Shown: one piece after another, positions 1 through 7,699 of the stretch
How the letters are laid out: each line of letters begins with the position of its first letter
Numbering within the stretch: position 1 is the stretch's first letter
NCBI RefSeq assembly: GCF_006716815.1
Contig: NZ_VFPS01000005.1
Location: forward strand, 95,297 to 159,296
DNA length: 64,000 nucleotides
Origin: Microbacterium lacticum
GTDB lineage: Bacteria; Actinomycetota; Actinomycetes; Actinomycetales; Microbacteriaceae
Direction: 5' to 3'
Notes under the pieces: generated by a model
Database searches by the model: none
Seen by the model: only the letters and a program-made list of their open reading frames with translations
What the model was told of the DNA's origin: nothing
Program-made: the position numbers and the translations under genes

Positions 1-494
1 ATGCCCTCTTCGTCAACTCGTTGCCGGAGTATCTGCCCCCGATGCACGTGGCCCGGACGATCTTCGGGCACGTACACGAGAACACTCGGGCTGTCGGGGG
101 TGGATGAGGTGAGGTGACGCAGTTTCCGGATCAACCTGTCCTTCCGAAGACACCGCGAGTTGACGATCACGACCAGCGCTTCTTCGGGTTCATCGAACTC
201 CCCTGGCATCAGCACGAGGATGTCGGCGTCGTCATCCTTGTCTACGTTGACGATCTCTGCTTCGTTGCCACCGAACGGCATCCCCCGTCCACCCGTTCGC
301 TTACCGGGGAAATGCACGCCGTAAGTGAAGCCGCACCGGATCGGAGGATGCCGGGGGATGCTCACGCCGAGATCAGCGACAGACTTCCCGAGGTAGTCGA
401 TTCGGCCCATGGGGAGACCGTAGCTGAGATCGTCGATCCGCTGGGGGGAAAATCGCGGCCTTACCGCGGGTACGCCGCCCACCGGGCCTGCCAC
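1..494 (-). CDS. Hypothetical protein, C-terminus off the left edge
   Basis: An open frame on the minus strand runs from a GTG at 494 off the left edge (at least 164 residues). An alternative ATG start lies at 410. The frame reads as a soluble, charged protein with segments such as RIDDLSYGLPMGRIDYLGKS and a run of acidic residues (VDKDDDADILVLMPGEFDEP). I see no family motif that I recognise. Codon third positions are less GC-biased than in the chromosomal genes to the right, which suggests imported DNA. No clear ribosome-binding site precedes either start, so the start is uncertain. The 107 bases between this gene and the hairpin at 609 hold nothing I can assign. Confidence 0.6.
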   Translation of the reverse strand, partial: MAGPVGGVPAVRPRFSPQRIDDLSYGLPMGRIDYLGKSVADLGVSIPRHPPIRCGFTYGVHFPGKRTGGRGMPFGGNEAEIVNVDKDDDADILVLMPGEFDEPEEALVVIVNSRCLRKDRLIRKLRHLTSSTPDSPSVLVYVPEDRPGHVHRGQILRQRVDEEG

Positions 495-608
495 AACCCA
501 GTCCGGACAAGGTTCTCAGCCCCGTACAAACGACCCCCATAGATGGCTTACTGCAAATGCCAACCGTTTCCACACGGTCGGTGAGCAGGGCCGAGTTGAA
601 ATCATCGA

Positions 609-641
609 GCAGGCCACCGGAAACGGTGGCCTGCTTTGTTT
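609..641 (+). terminator. Rho-independent terminator hairpin
   Basis: A perfect 11-bp stem (GCAGGCCACCG / CGGTGGCCTGC) with a GAAA loop is followed by TTTGTTT on the plus strand. It has the form of an intrinsic terminator reading rightwards, although no plus-strand gene ends just before it. The minus-strand lipoprotein fragment reads through the hairpin before its stop at 602. Confidence 0.7.
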
Positions 642-940
642 GGCTTGTGGAAGCCGTGCTCGCGGAGGCACGAGGCGATCTGCAACTGGTCCTGTCCGAC
701 CTGCTGGTTGCCGTCGCCGCCGTTCTGCACCGGCTGCGGCCCGAGCTCGGCCAGGCACTTCTTGGTAGCGGCCTGGCGCCCCGGCGACTCGTCCTCCGGG
801 CCGGACGCCGCGACCGCGCCGTTGGCGCCGGGGTCCCTGACGTCGATGCCTTCGCCGCGCATACACTCGGCGAAGTCCAGACGCCACTGGGTCGATCCCT
901 GGGCGGGCTTGTCGTCGCTGTCGTTGCCGGACAGCTGCGG

Positions 941-948
941 GCTCTAGG
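941..948. repeat. Left 8-bp target-site duplication GCTCTAGG of composite transposon
   Basis: GCTCTAGG lies immediately left of the GGCTCTTCGGAC inverted repeat of the first ISL3 element. The identical octamer lies immediately right of the second ISL3 element (4363-4370). Eight base pairs is the usual ISL3-family duplication length, so the pair brackets one transposition event. Confidence 0.85.
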
Positions 949-2437
949 GGCTCTTCGGACTTTAGGTGGGGGTGGTGGGGTCGAGGCCGCCGGCGATGAG
1001 GAGCATGCGGAGTCGGTAGTTGTCGTAGTTGCGGAAGCCGCGGGCGACGCGGCGGGCGAGTTCGATGAGGCCGTTCACGGCCTCGGTGCCGCCGTTGGAT
1101 GACCGGTCGGTATCCCAGTAGGACAGGAACGCGGCCCGCCACTGACGCAGGGTGCGGCCGAGTCGGGCGATCTCGGGGATCGGGCAGGTCGGGAGCGATT
1201 CGAGCACGTGCTCGGCGATCTTGCGCCCGGTGGCGAGGTCGGCATGCCGGTAGGCGTCGCGGAGTTGCTGCGCGGCCTGCCAGGCGACGTCGACCTCGAC
1301 GTGCTCCTCGCGCTGCGTGAACGCGGCATCGAGCCGGGCCTTCTGCCGGTCGGTGAGTCGTTCCTGCCCGGCGCGGAGGATGTTGCGGATCCCGTAGAGC
1401 GCATCACCTCTGCGTCCGCGGTGCCCGAGGGTGTCTTGCTGGACGCGGCGGCGGACCTCATCGACCGCGGTGGTGCCGAGCTTGACGACGTGGAACGCGT
1501 CGAGCACCGCGACGGTATCGTCGAGCTCGTCGTCGAGGGCCTTCTTGTAGCCGGCGAACGGGTCCAGCGTCGCGACCTGCACCCCGTCGCGGAACTCCTG
1601 CCCGCGCTCTTGCAGCCAGTCGGCGTAGGCCTTCGCGCTGCGCCCGGGCACGAGGTCCAGCAGGCGGGCCCTCACCCGCCCGGACGCATCGCGCGACAGG
1701 TCGACCATCCCGGTCAGTTCCTTCGGACCCCGCCCGCCATCGGCGACGGGTCTGGTGGACACGTGGTGCCAGAGGTGCTCGTCGACGCCGAGCGTGGTGA
1801 CCCCGTCGAAGCGGGACCCGTCCGCGGCGCGCGTCTCGAGCACCGGCCTGACGTGTCGCCAGACCGTGCGCCACGACACCCCGAGCTGGCGGGCGACGCC
1901 CTGCACCGACGCGTTCTCCCTCCGCATCTGCCCCACCGCCCAGATCACCGCTCGGGCCGTGAGCTTGGCGCGAGGCGCGGCGACCAGAGCGTTCTGCTCG
2001 GTGAACGACTCCCTCGGGCACGCCTCATCAGCGCACCGGAACCTGCGCTTGCGCCACCGGACCCGCACCGCAGCGGCGCTCATCGGCGCATCGACCAGCA
2101 CGAGCGCCTTCCGGCCCCGCGACTCGGCGACCTGCCCGCACCCCGGGCACCCGACCGGCCCCGGCGGGGACTCGACGTCGATCAGGAGCACGCCGTCGCG
2201 GCAGCGCTCGACAGCCACCACGTGCAGCCCGCCGAGGCCGACGAGCACATCGCAGCGATCACAGTAGACAGCAGAAGACGGGCACGCAGCGGCGCACCCC
2301 GTAGCATCGGGCACGGGTCGAGGTCTCCGAACGGAAAGGAAGCTTGATCGCTACCGATCCTCGGGGCCTCGACCCGCCCCACCCCGTCACCACGCGGCCC
2401 CGCACATCACCCACCCCCACCTAAAGTCCGAAGAGCC
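949..2437 (-). mobile_element. ISL3-family insertion sequence, copy 1
   Basis: The element is 1489 bp and bounded by inverted repeats that begin GGCTCTTCGGACTTTAGG. One transposase gene fills it on the minus strand. It appears nearly identical to the copy at 27306-28794. It differs from copy 2 (2875-4362) at the left end, where copy 2 has CTTCCGG in place of CTTTAGG. Confidence 0.9.
962..2314 (-). CDS. ISL3-family transposase (copy 1)
   Basis: A 450-residue transposase from a GTG start. It has an N-terminal zinc-finger region (CDRC near residue 19, then CPGC), a helix-turn-helix around 'ASVQGVARQLGVSWRTVWRHV', and a DDE_Tnp_ISL3 catalytic core. Likely catalytic acidic residues are the D in 'LGVDEHLW', the D in 'VAVLDAFHVVKL' and the E in 'NGGTEAVNGLI'. 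Length matches the family and the frame is intact, so the enzyme should be active. Copy 3 has the same length and an indistinguishable sequence at the residues I compared. Confidence 0.93.
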   Translation of the reverse strand: MPDATGCAAACPSSAVYCDRCDVLVGLGGLHVVAVERCRDGVLLIDVESPPGPVGCPGCGQVAESRGRKALVLVDAPMSAAAVRVRWRKRRFRCADEACPRESFTEQNALVAAPRAKLTARAVIWAVGQMRRENASVQGVARQLGVSWRTVWRHVRPVLETRAADGSRFDGVTTLGVDEHLWHHVSTRPVADGGRGPKELTGMVDLSRDASGRVRARLLDLVPGRSAKAYADWLQERGQEFRDGVQVATLDPFAGYKKALDDELDDTVAVLDAFHVVKLGTTAVDEVRRRVQQDTLGHRGRRGDALYGIRNILRAGQERLTDRQKARLDAAFTQREEHVEVDVAWQAAQQLRDAYRHADLATGRKIAEHVLESLPTCPIPEIARLGRTLRQWRAAFLSYWDTDRSSNGGTEAVNGLIELARRVARGFRNYDNYRLRMLLIAGGLDPTTPT

Positions 2438-2874
2438 CGCAATCGGGCCGCATCGGCAGCAACCTCCGTTAGCCAGGCATCCGGAGACCAAGCCGACGCT
2501 CAAGCTCGGCTTGACGCCGCGAAGCGCCTCGTCCAGGAAGCTAAGACAGACTACGAAGACGGCGCCCGGGTCATCGTCGCGCAGATCGAACAAGCCAAAG
2601 ACGCAGGGGTCCGCGCCGACAACTGGTGGGAATCGATCTACCACTCCGACGCCTGGGAAGTCATCGTCGCCGTCGTCACCGTCGTGGTCATCGTCGCCGC
2701 GATCGTCCTCTCCGGAGGAGCCGCGCTCGCAATCCTCGCCATCGGCGGGGCGCTCCTGCTCGCCGACAGCCTCATGGCCTGGTAAGAGGGTGACATTGGC
2801 GGTGGGGAGTTCGCCCTCGCCGCCATGCTCGCGATCGTCCCCGGCGGCAAACTAATCGGCGCAGCGGGTAAAGG
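2438..2874 (+). pseudogene. Fragment of a type VII-type polymorphic toxin (hydrophobic core region)
   Basis: An open frame enters from the IS end and reads an alanine-rich helix (AARLDAAKRLVQEAKTDYED-like spacing), then DNWWESIYHSDAWEV. A long hydrophobic segment follows (IVAVVTVVVIVAAIVLSGG) and then LAIGGALLLADSLMAW. A TAA stop (near 2783) follows, after which the same frame continues as EGDIGGGEFALAAMLAIVPGGK. This order matches the middle of actinobacterial WXG/LXG-type secreted toxins: helical linker, WW motif, transmembrane-like hairpin, then an 'IPG' turn before the variable toxin domain. Both ends are cut by ISL3 copies, and the in-frame stop makes it non-functional. The family assignment is by pattern only. 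Confidence 0.6.
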
Positions 2875-4362
2875 GGCTCTTCGGACTTCCGGTGGGGGTC
2901 ATGGGGTGAGGCCGCCGGCGGCGAGGAGCATGCGGAGTCGGTAGTTGTCGTAGTTGCGGAAGCCGCGGGCGACGCGGCGGGCGAGTTCGATGAGGCCGTT
3001 CACGGCCTCGGTGCCGCCGTTGGATGACCGGTCGGTATCCCAGTAGGACAGGAACGCGGCCCGCCACTGACGCAGGGTGCGGCCGAGTCGGGCGATCTCG
3101 GGGATCGGGCAGGTCGGGAGCGATTCGAGCACGTGCTCGGCGATCTTGCGCCCGGTGGCGAGGTCGGCATGCCGGTAGGCGTCGCGGAGTTGCTGCGCGG
3201 CCTGCCAGGCGACGTCGACCTCGACGTGCTCCTCGCGCTGCGTGAACGCGGCATCGAGCCGGGCCTTCTGCCGGTCGGTGAGTCGTTCCTGCCCGGCGCG
3301 GAGGATGTTGCGGATCCCGTAGAGCGCATCACCTCTGCGTCCGCGGTGCCCGAGGGTGTCTTGCTGGACGCGGCGGCGGACCTCATCGACCGCGGTGGTG
3401 CCGAGCTTGACGACGTGGAACGCGTCGAGCACCGCGACGGTATCGTCGAGCTCGTCGTCGAGGGCCTTCTTGTAGCCGGCGAACGGGTCCAGCGTCGCGA
3501 CCTGCACCCCGTCGCGGAACTCCTGCCCGCGCTCTTGCAGCCAGTCGGCGTAGGCCTTCGCGCTGCGCCCGGGCACGAGGTCCAGCAGGCGGGCCCTCAC
3601 CCGCCCGGACGCATCGCGCGACAGGTCGACCATCCCGGTCAGTTCCTTCGGACCCCGCCCGCCATCGGCGACGGGTCTGGTGGACACGTGGTGCCAGAGG
3701 TGCTCGTCGACGCCGAGCGTGGTGACCCCGTCGAAGCGGGACTCGTCCGCGGCGCGCGTCTCGAGCACCGGCCTGACGTGTCGCCAGACCGTGCGCCACG
3801 ACACCCCGAGCTGGCGGGCGACGCCCTGCACCGACGCGTTCTCCCTCCGCATCTGCCCCACCGCCCAGATCACCGCTCGGGCCGTGACCTTGGCGCGAGG
3901 CGCGGCGACCAGAGCGTTCTGCTCGGTGAACGACTCCCTCGGGCACGCCTCATCAGCGCACCGGAACCTGCGCTTGCGCCACCGGACCCGCACCGCAGCG
4001 GCGCTCATCGGCGCATCGACCAGCACGAGCGCCTTCCGGCCCCGCGACTCGGCGACCTGCCCGCACCCCGGGCACCCGACCGGCCCCGGCGGGGACTCGA
4101 CGTCGATCAGGAGCACGCCGTCGCGGCAGCGCTCGACAGCCACCACGTGCAGCCCGCCGAGGCCGACGAGCACATCGCAGCGATCACAGTAGACAGCAGA
4201 AGACGGGCACGCAGCGGCGCACCCCGTAGCATCGGGCACGGGTCGAGGTCTCCGAACGGAAAGGAAGCTTGGTCGCTACCGATCCTCGGGGCCTCGACCC
4301 GCCCCACCCCGTCACCACGCGGCCCCGCACATCACCCACCCCCACCTAAAGTCCGAAGAGCC
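2875..4362 (-). mobile_element. ISL3-family insertion sequence, copy 2
   Basis: The element is 1488 bp with GGCTCTTCGGAC inverted repeats, closely related to copy 1. Its left end has diverged (GGACTTCCGGTGGGGGTC). Its outer right flank is GCTCTAGG, the partner of the octamer at 941-948. Confidence 0.9.
2899..4239 (-). CDS. ISL3-family transposase (copy 2)
   Basis: A 446-residue transposase, nearly identical to copy 1. Differences are scattered: lysine to valine context at 'APRAKVTARAV', 'AADESRFDG', and a shortened C-terminus ending MLLAAGGLTP. The zinc-finger, helix-turn-helix and DDE core residues are all kept, so it is probably active. The different C-terminus follows from the diverged left end of this IS copy. 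Confidence 0.92.
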   Translation of the reverse strand: MPDATGCAAACPSSAVYCDRCDVLVGLGGLHVVAVERCRDGVLLIDVESPPGPVGCPGCGQVAESRGRKALVLVDAPMSAAAVRVRWRKRRFRCADEACPRESFTEQNALVAAPRAKVTARAVIWAVGQMRRENASVQGVARQLGVSWRTVWRHVRPVLETRAADESRFDGVTTLGVDEHLWHHVSTRPVADGGRGPKELTGMVDLSRDASGRVRARLLDLVPGRSAKAYADWLQERGQEFRDGVQVATLDPFAGYKKALDDELDDTVAVLDAFHVVKLGTTAVDEVRRRVQQDTLGHRGRRGDALYGIRNILRAGQERLTDRQKARLDAAFTQREEHVEVDVAWQAAQQLRDAYRHADLATGRKIAEHVLESLPTCPIPEIARLGRTLRQWRAAFLSYWDTDRSSNGGTEAVNGLIELARRVARGFRNYDNYRLRMLLAAGGLTP

Positions 4363-4370
4363 GCTCTAGG
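4363..4370. repeat. Right target-site duplication GCTCTAGG; also IS481 insertion site
   Basis: This octamer pairs with 941-948. Its last six bases (TCTAGG) are in turn the left target duplication of the IS481 element that starts at 4371. The IS481 insertion therefore came after the composite transposon. Confidence 0.85.
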
Positions 4371-5444
4371 TGTTCTTCCCACGGTGGTTGTGAGCAGCGT
4401 GGCGTGACGGGATGAGGTGAGGACCTCCGGTATCGATGTGGGTTACCACACTCACTCGATCCACGGAGGTCCTCGTGTCATACGTTACCCACGCTCGCGC
4501 CGCGCTCACCGTCGATGGGCGGATCAAGATCGCTCGGCTGGTGATCGAGGACGGCTGGACGCAGGCTCGTGTCGCGGAGCGGTTCCAGGTCGCCCGTGGC
4601 ACGGTCTCCAAGTGGGTCGCCCGGTATCGTGCCGGCGGACGCGCGGCGATGCAGGATCGCTCCTCACGGCCGGCGAGCTCGCCATCGCGGACGCCGCAGC
4701 GTATGGAGCGGCGGATCATCGGGTTGCGGGTGACCCGACGTTGGGGCCCGCATCGGATCGCGTACCACCTGCTGCTGCCGCAATCCACGGTCTCGAAGGT
4801 GCTGAAGCGGTACCGGGTGCCGCTGCTGGGGCAGGTCGACAAGAACACCGGTGTTCGGGTGCGCAAGCCGAAGCCGGTCCGGTACGAGCGACAGGCGCCG
4901 GGCGAGCTGGTGCACGTGGACGTGAAGAAGCTCGGCCGGATCCCTGACGGTGGCGGCTGGCGCACGCTGGGACGTGCCACGGGCCGCAAACGCCGCTCCG
5001 GGGTCGGCTACTCGTATCTGCATTCCGCGATCGACGACCACGCCCGACTGGTCTACTCCGAGATCCTCCCCGACGAACGCAAGGACACCGCCGGCGGGTT
5101 CTGGCAGCGCGCCAGCGCGTTCTTCGCCGGGCACGGCATCACCGTGCAGCGGGTGATGACCGATAACGGCTCCTGCTACCGGTCCAAGGTGTTCAACGAG
5201 GCGCTCGGCGAGAACGTGAAGCACAAATACACGCGGCCCTATCGGCCGCAGACCAACGGGAAGATCGAGCGATTCCACCGCACCCTCGCCGACGAATGGG
5301 CCTACGCCCGCCACTACGACTCAGACCAGCAGCGAGCCGCCAGCTACGACGCCTGGCTGCACCACTACAATCACCATCGACCCCACACCGGCATCGGAGG
5401 CCGAGCACCCATCGACCGCGTCCACAACGTCAGTGGGAAGAACA
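4371..5444 (+). mobile_element. IS481-family insertion sequence, type A
   Basis: A 1074-bp element with ends TGTTCTTCCCAC (12-bp perfect inverted repeats). It is flanked on both sides by TCTAGG (4365-4370 and 5445-5450). IS481-family elements are known to duplicate 6-bp NCTAGN targets, and this fits exactly. It is a different element from the 1064-bp type B copies in this window. Confidence 0.9.
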
Positions 5445-5449
5445 TCTAG
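4475..5449 (+). CDS. IS481-family transposase (type A)
   Basis: A 324-residue DDE transposase. I chose the GTG at 4475 because GGAGG precedes it by seven bases; longer upstream starts lack a site. Domains are an N-terminal helix-turn-helix (ARVAERFQVARGTVSKWVAR) followed by an rve integrase core. The core has D in 'ELVHVDVKK', D in 'VMTDNGSCY' and E in 'TNGKIERFHRTL'. The stop codon TAG is not in the element but in the duplicated target TCTAGG. Probably active. Confidence 0.92.
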   Translation: MSYVTHARAALTVDGRIKIARLVIEDGWTQARVAERFQVARGTVSKWVARYRAGGRAAMQDRSSRPASSPSRTPQRMERRIIGLRVTRRWGPHRIAYHLLLPQSTVSKVLKRYRVPLLGQVDKNTGVRVRKPKPVRYERQAPGELVHVDVKKLGRIPDGGGWRTLGRATGRKRRSGVGYSYLHSAIDDHARLVYSEILPDERKDTAGGFWQRASAFFAGHGITVQRVMTDNGSCYRSKVFNEALGENVKHKYTRPYRPQTNGKIERFHRTLADEWAYARHYDSDQQRAASYDAWLHHYNHHRPHTGIGGRAPIDRVHNVSGKNI

Positions 5450-5450
5450 G

Positions 5451-6514
5451 TGTACTGACCCAGATCGTTGTTGACGTAGGAGAGACCTCCGGGGTCGAGT
5501 TGGAGCTGTCTAAGTTCTTCAGCTCAAACGCACGGAGGTCTCTCTTGTCTCACGCTAATGCCCGGCTGACTCCGGCCGGCCGGTTGATCATGGTTCAGCG
5601 CATCCAGTCGGGGCGTGCGGTCGCGCATGTTGCCGCGGAAATGGGGATCTCCCGCACGACCGCGTGGCGGTGGTGGCGCAGGTTCCGGGAGTGCGGCCCG
5701 GCGGGCCTGATCGATCGTTCCAGCGTCGCCCGCTCCCACCCTCGCCAGACCAAAGCGTGCGTGGAGGCGAGGGTGCGGATCATGCGGCACCTCACTCGGC
5801 GTGGGCCGGTGTTCATCGCTGACAAGCTCGGCTTGCAGGCCTCAACGGTCGGTAGGGTGTTGCGCCGCCACCACGTGCCGTTGCTGCGGGAGCTGGACCC
5901 GGTCACGGGGTCCGTGATCCGCGCGACCCGCCGATCCGCGCAGCGTTACGAGCATGATCATCCCGGGTCCCTGATCCACGTTGATGTGAAGAAACTCGGC
6001 CGTATCCCCGACGGCGGCGGATGGCGTCTGCATGGCCGCGGGCAACGTCCTGCGCGCAAGCGGGGCCTGGGTTACGACTACGTGCACACCGTCATCGACG
6101 ACCATTCCCGAGTTGCTTACGCGGAGATCCACGACGACGAGAAAGGCACCACCGCGGCGGGCGTCCTCGACCGCGCGATCGCGTTCTACGCGCGCCTCGG
6201 CGTCACAGTCGAACGCGTCATCAGCGACAACGCGTTCGCTTACCGCCACTCGGCCGCGTTCAAGGCCGTGGTCGACGCGCACGGCATCCGACAGCGGTTC
6301 ATCAAACCGCACTGCCCCTGGACCAACGGGAAAGTCGAACGCCTCAACCGCACCCTCGCCACCGAGTGGGCCTACGCCCGCCCCTGGAGCTCGAACGACG
6401 ACCGAAAAGCAGGGTTGACGACCTGGCTCGACTACTACAACCTAGACAGGCACCACCTCGGCATCGGAGGCAAAACCCCCATCGACCGAATCAACAACGG
6501 TCGAGGTCAGTACA
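5451..6514 (+). mobile_element. IS481-family insertion sequence, type B copy 1
   Basis: A 1064-bp element with TGTACTGACC ends. The flanks are TCTAGG on both sides (5445-5450 and 6515-6520). It inserted into the right-hand TCTAGG created by the type A element, giving three copies of the hexamer in a row separated by two elements. Three other copies are in this window, at 13408, 30280 and 32406. Confidence 0.9.
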
Positions 6515-6519
6515 TCTAG
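5545..6519 (+). CDS. IS481-family transposase (type B, copy 1)
   Basis: A 324-residue transposase. The TTG start at 5545 is preceded by GGAGG, the same arrangement as in type A. It has a helix-turn-helix (VAHVAAEMGISRTTAWRWWR) and an rve core with D in 'SLIHVDVKK', D in 'VISDNAFAY' and E in 'TNGKVERLNRTL'. The last codons cross the element end and use TAG from the flanking CTAG. It differs from the other copies by a few substitutions (for example VTVERV in place of VKVERV). Probably active. Confidence 0.92.
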   Translation: MSHANARLTPAGRLIMVQRIQSGRAVAHVAAEMGISRTTAWRWWRRFRECGPAGLIDRSSVARSHPRQTKACVEARVRIMRHLTRRGPVFIADKLGLQASTVGRVLRRHHVPLLRELDPVTGSVIRATRRSAQRYEHDHPGSLIHVDVKKLGRIPDGGGWRLHGRGQRPARKRGLGYDYVHTVIDDHSRVAYAEIHDDEKGTTAAGVLDRAIAFYARLGVTVERVISDNAFAYRHSAAFKAVVDAHGIRQRFIKPHCPWTNGKVERLNRTLATEWAYARPWSSNDDRKAGLTTWLDYYNLDRHHLGIGGKTPIDRINNGRGQYI

Positions 6520-6596
6520 GCGGCGAGCGCGGCGAGCGGCAGCGGAACGGCCGCCAGCGCTGCGAGCCGGCTTCGCATTCGAGCGGCTGTGTTCAC
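6516..6596 (-). pseudogene. Signal-peptide part of the split lipoprotein gene
   Basis: A GTG at 6596 preceded by AAAGGA six bases away starts a 26-residue signal peptide (MNTAARMRSRLAALAAV..LAALAA). An amber codon (6516-6518) then falls exactly where a lipobox cysteine would be expected. Removing the mobile elements rejoins this in frame to SPQLSGND... at 943. The gene is divergent from the response-regulator remnant at 6774. This fits a former envelope-stress or efflux locus controlled by that two-component system (inference). Confidence 0.7.
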
Positions 6597-6773
6597 GGAA
6601 GGTCCTTTCTCATGGATGCCGATCAACCAAGGTGCTGATCGGGCGCGATTCCATTGAGCCCGGAGACGTGTTGCGAGAGCGTCAGAGAAAACGCTTACGT
6701 CTTCTTTAGGGGTGCCGTGCGTGACTCGATGGAGAGGCACGAGCGTCGAGGCCGGAGGAGACACGAGAGACAC

Positions 6774-7328
6774 ATGAGGGTGCTTGTCGTGGAAGACCAG
6801 GTGTTCTTGGCCGAGGCCATCCAGATCGGGCTACGCCCGGAGGCGATCACGGCCGACCTGGCTCATGACGGCGACGCCGCGTTGGCGATGGTCGATATCA
6901 ACGAGGACGACATCCTGATCCTCGACCGAGACATCCCCGGTACCCACGGCGACGACGTGTGCCGCATTCTCGCCGGGCGGGACAGCGCCCCTTCGATCCT
7001 GATGCTCACCGCGGCCCGCCGGCTGGGCGAGAAGGTCGCGGGGTTCGAGCTGGGCGCCGACGACTACCTCGCCAAGCCGTTCGAGTTCCCCGAGCTCGTC
7101 GCGAGGCTTCGAGCGCTGAACCGCCGGAGCGGGCCGTCGCAGCCCCCCATCTTGGAGGCGTGCGGCGTCCGGTTTGACCCGTTCCGCCGCGAGGTCTATC
7201 GGGACGGACGGCTCGTTCGGCTCTCCCGCAAGGCGTGCGCCGGTGCGCAGCATCGACGGGGGCTTCGCGAGCATCCGTCCGCCCGCGCGCACTGGGGCAT
7301 CCCTCACGGTGCTCGTCACGGCTCGCTC
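6774..7328 (+). pseudogene. OmpR-type response regulator, 3' half lost and joined to a possible kinase tail
   Basis: From the ATG at 6774 the frame encodes a receiver domain (MRVLVVEDQVFLAEA; phosphoacceptor D in 'DILILDRDIPG'; K in 'LAKPFEFPEL'). The start of a winged-helix domain follows (VRFDPFRREVYRDGRLVRLSRKA). At about 7235 homology stops inside the winged helix. The following bases in another frame read RSIDGGFASIRPPARTGASLTVLVT, which resembles the very end of a histidine-kinase ATPase domain (low certainty). The simplest reading is a deletion removing the DNA-binding helix, the regulator-kinase junction and most of the kinase. The product would not bind DNA. Confidence 0.65.
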
Positions 7329-7699
7329 ACCGCCGGGCGCACGGCGTCGGCCGCGCGGTGGTGGTGCGGGGTCCCGCCCAGGGAGTGCTCAGCCTGGAAG
7401 ATCGCGTCGGCGACGAGCTGTTGCGCGTGCTCGTTCTCGAGCCGGTAGAAGATGCGCGTGCCCTCCTGCCGGGTCGAGACGATGCGCGCCAGCCGCAACT
7501 TCGCGAGGTGCTGCGAGACGGCGGCCGGCGACTTGTCGACGGTCTCCGCCAGACGGTTCACCGACAGCTCGCTGGCGTCGCGCAGGGCCATGATGATGCG
7601 CACACGGGTCGCGTCCGCGAGCATCGAGAACACCTCCACCGCCAGCTCGACGTACTCGCTCTCCGGCAGACGTCCACATCTCGAAGTATCTGCATTCAT
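7316..7699 (-). CDS. ArsR/SmtB-family metal-responsive repressor
   Basis: A 127-residue winged-helix repressor. A 'VFSMLADATRVRIIMALRD' helix, the recognition helix 'VDKSPAAVSQHLAKLR' and the wing 'STRQEGTRIFYRLEN' are typical of ArsR/SmtB. A C-terminal HHH cluster (GGTPHHHRAADA) and a CysArg pair near the N-terminus could bind metal; the ligand is not certain. The ATG at 7699 is preferred because a GATAAT -10 lies 6 nt upstream, making a leaderless mRNA, and an ATCTGC/GCAGAT operator overlaps the start. It follows chrA on the same strand but has its own promoter. The C-terminus overlaps the kinase-tail remnant. Confidence 0.85.
   Translation of the reverse strand: MNADTSRCGRLPESEYVELAVEVFSMLADATRVRIIMALRDASELSVNRLAETVDKSPAAVSQHLAKLRLARIVSTRQEGTRIFYRLENEHAQQLVADAIFQAEHSLGGTPHHHRAADAVRPAVSEP

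Larger units (their letters stand above)
602..948 (-). pseudogene. C-terminal part of a split small lipoprotein gene
   Basis: This is the mature part of a small secreted protein. In-frame codons from 943 to 602 encode SPQLSGNDSDD..., then DFAECMRGEGIDVRDPG and IASCLREHGFHKP. The duplicated C-M/L-R-x-x-G motif resembles actinobacterial envelope lipoproteins found beside MacB-like efflux operons and two-component genes (family knowledge). Its signal peptide lies at 6516-6596 on the same strand, separated by mobile elements. Reading frame and order are preserved when the elements are removed. In that reconstruction the codon at the expected lipobox cysteine is an amber TAG (944-946). The last dozen residues are unlike the family and run through a terminator hairpin, so the 3' end may also be altered. 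It is not functional in this arrangement. Confidence 0.75.
949..4362. mobile_element. Composite transposon: two ISL3-family copies around a toxin-gene fragment
   Basis: Two ISL3-family elements in the same orientation (949-2437 and 2875-4362) flank a 437-bp cargo (2438-2874). Only the outermost ends carry matching flanks (GCTCTAGG on both sides). The inner flanks differ from each other (CGCAATCG after the first, GGTAAAGG before the second). This is what a single composite transposition predicts. The insertion interrupts a small lipoprotein gene at its lipobox codon. The cargo encodes no intact gene, so the unit may have moved as a passenger-bearing transposon and then decayed, or the cargo may have been truncated before mobilisation. 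Confidence 0.8.

Noticed and set aside
1208..2347. Long plus-strand frames repeated over each ISL3 copy
   Set aside because: They are the complement of the transposase gene and repeat only because the IS is repeated.
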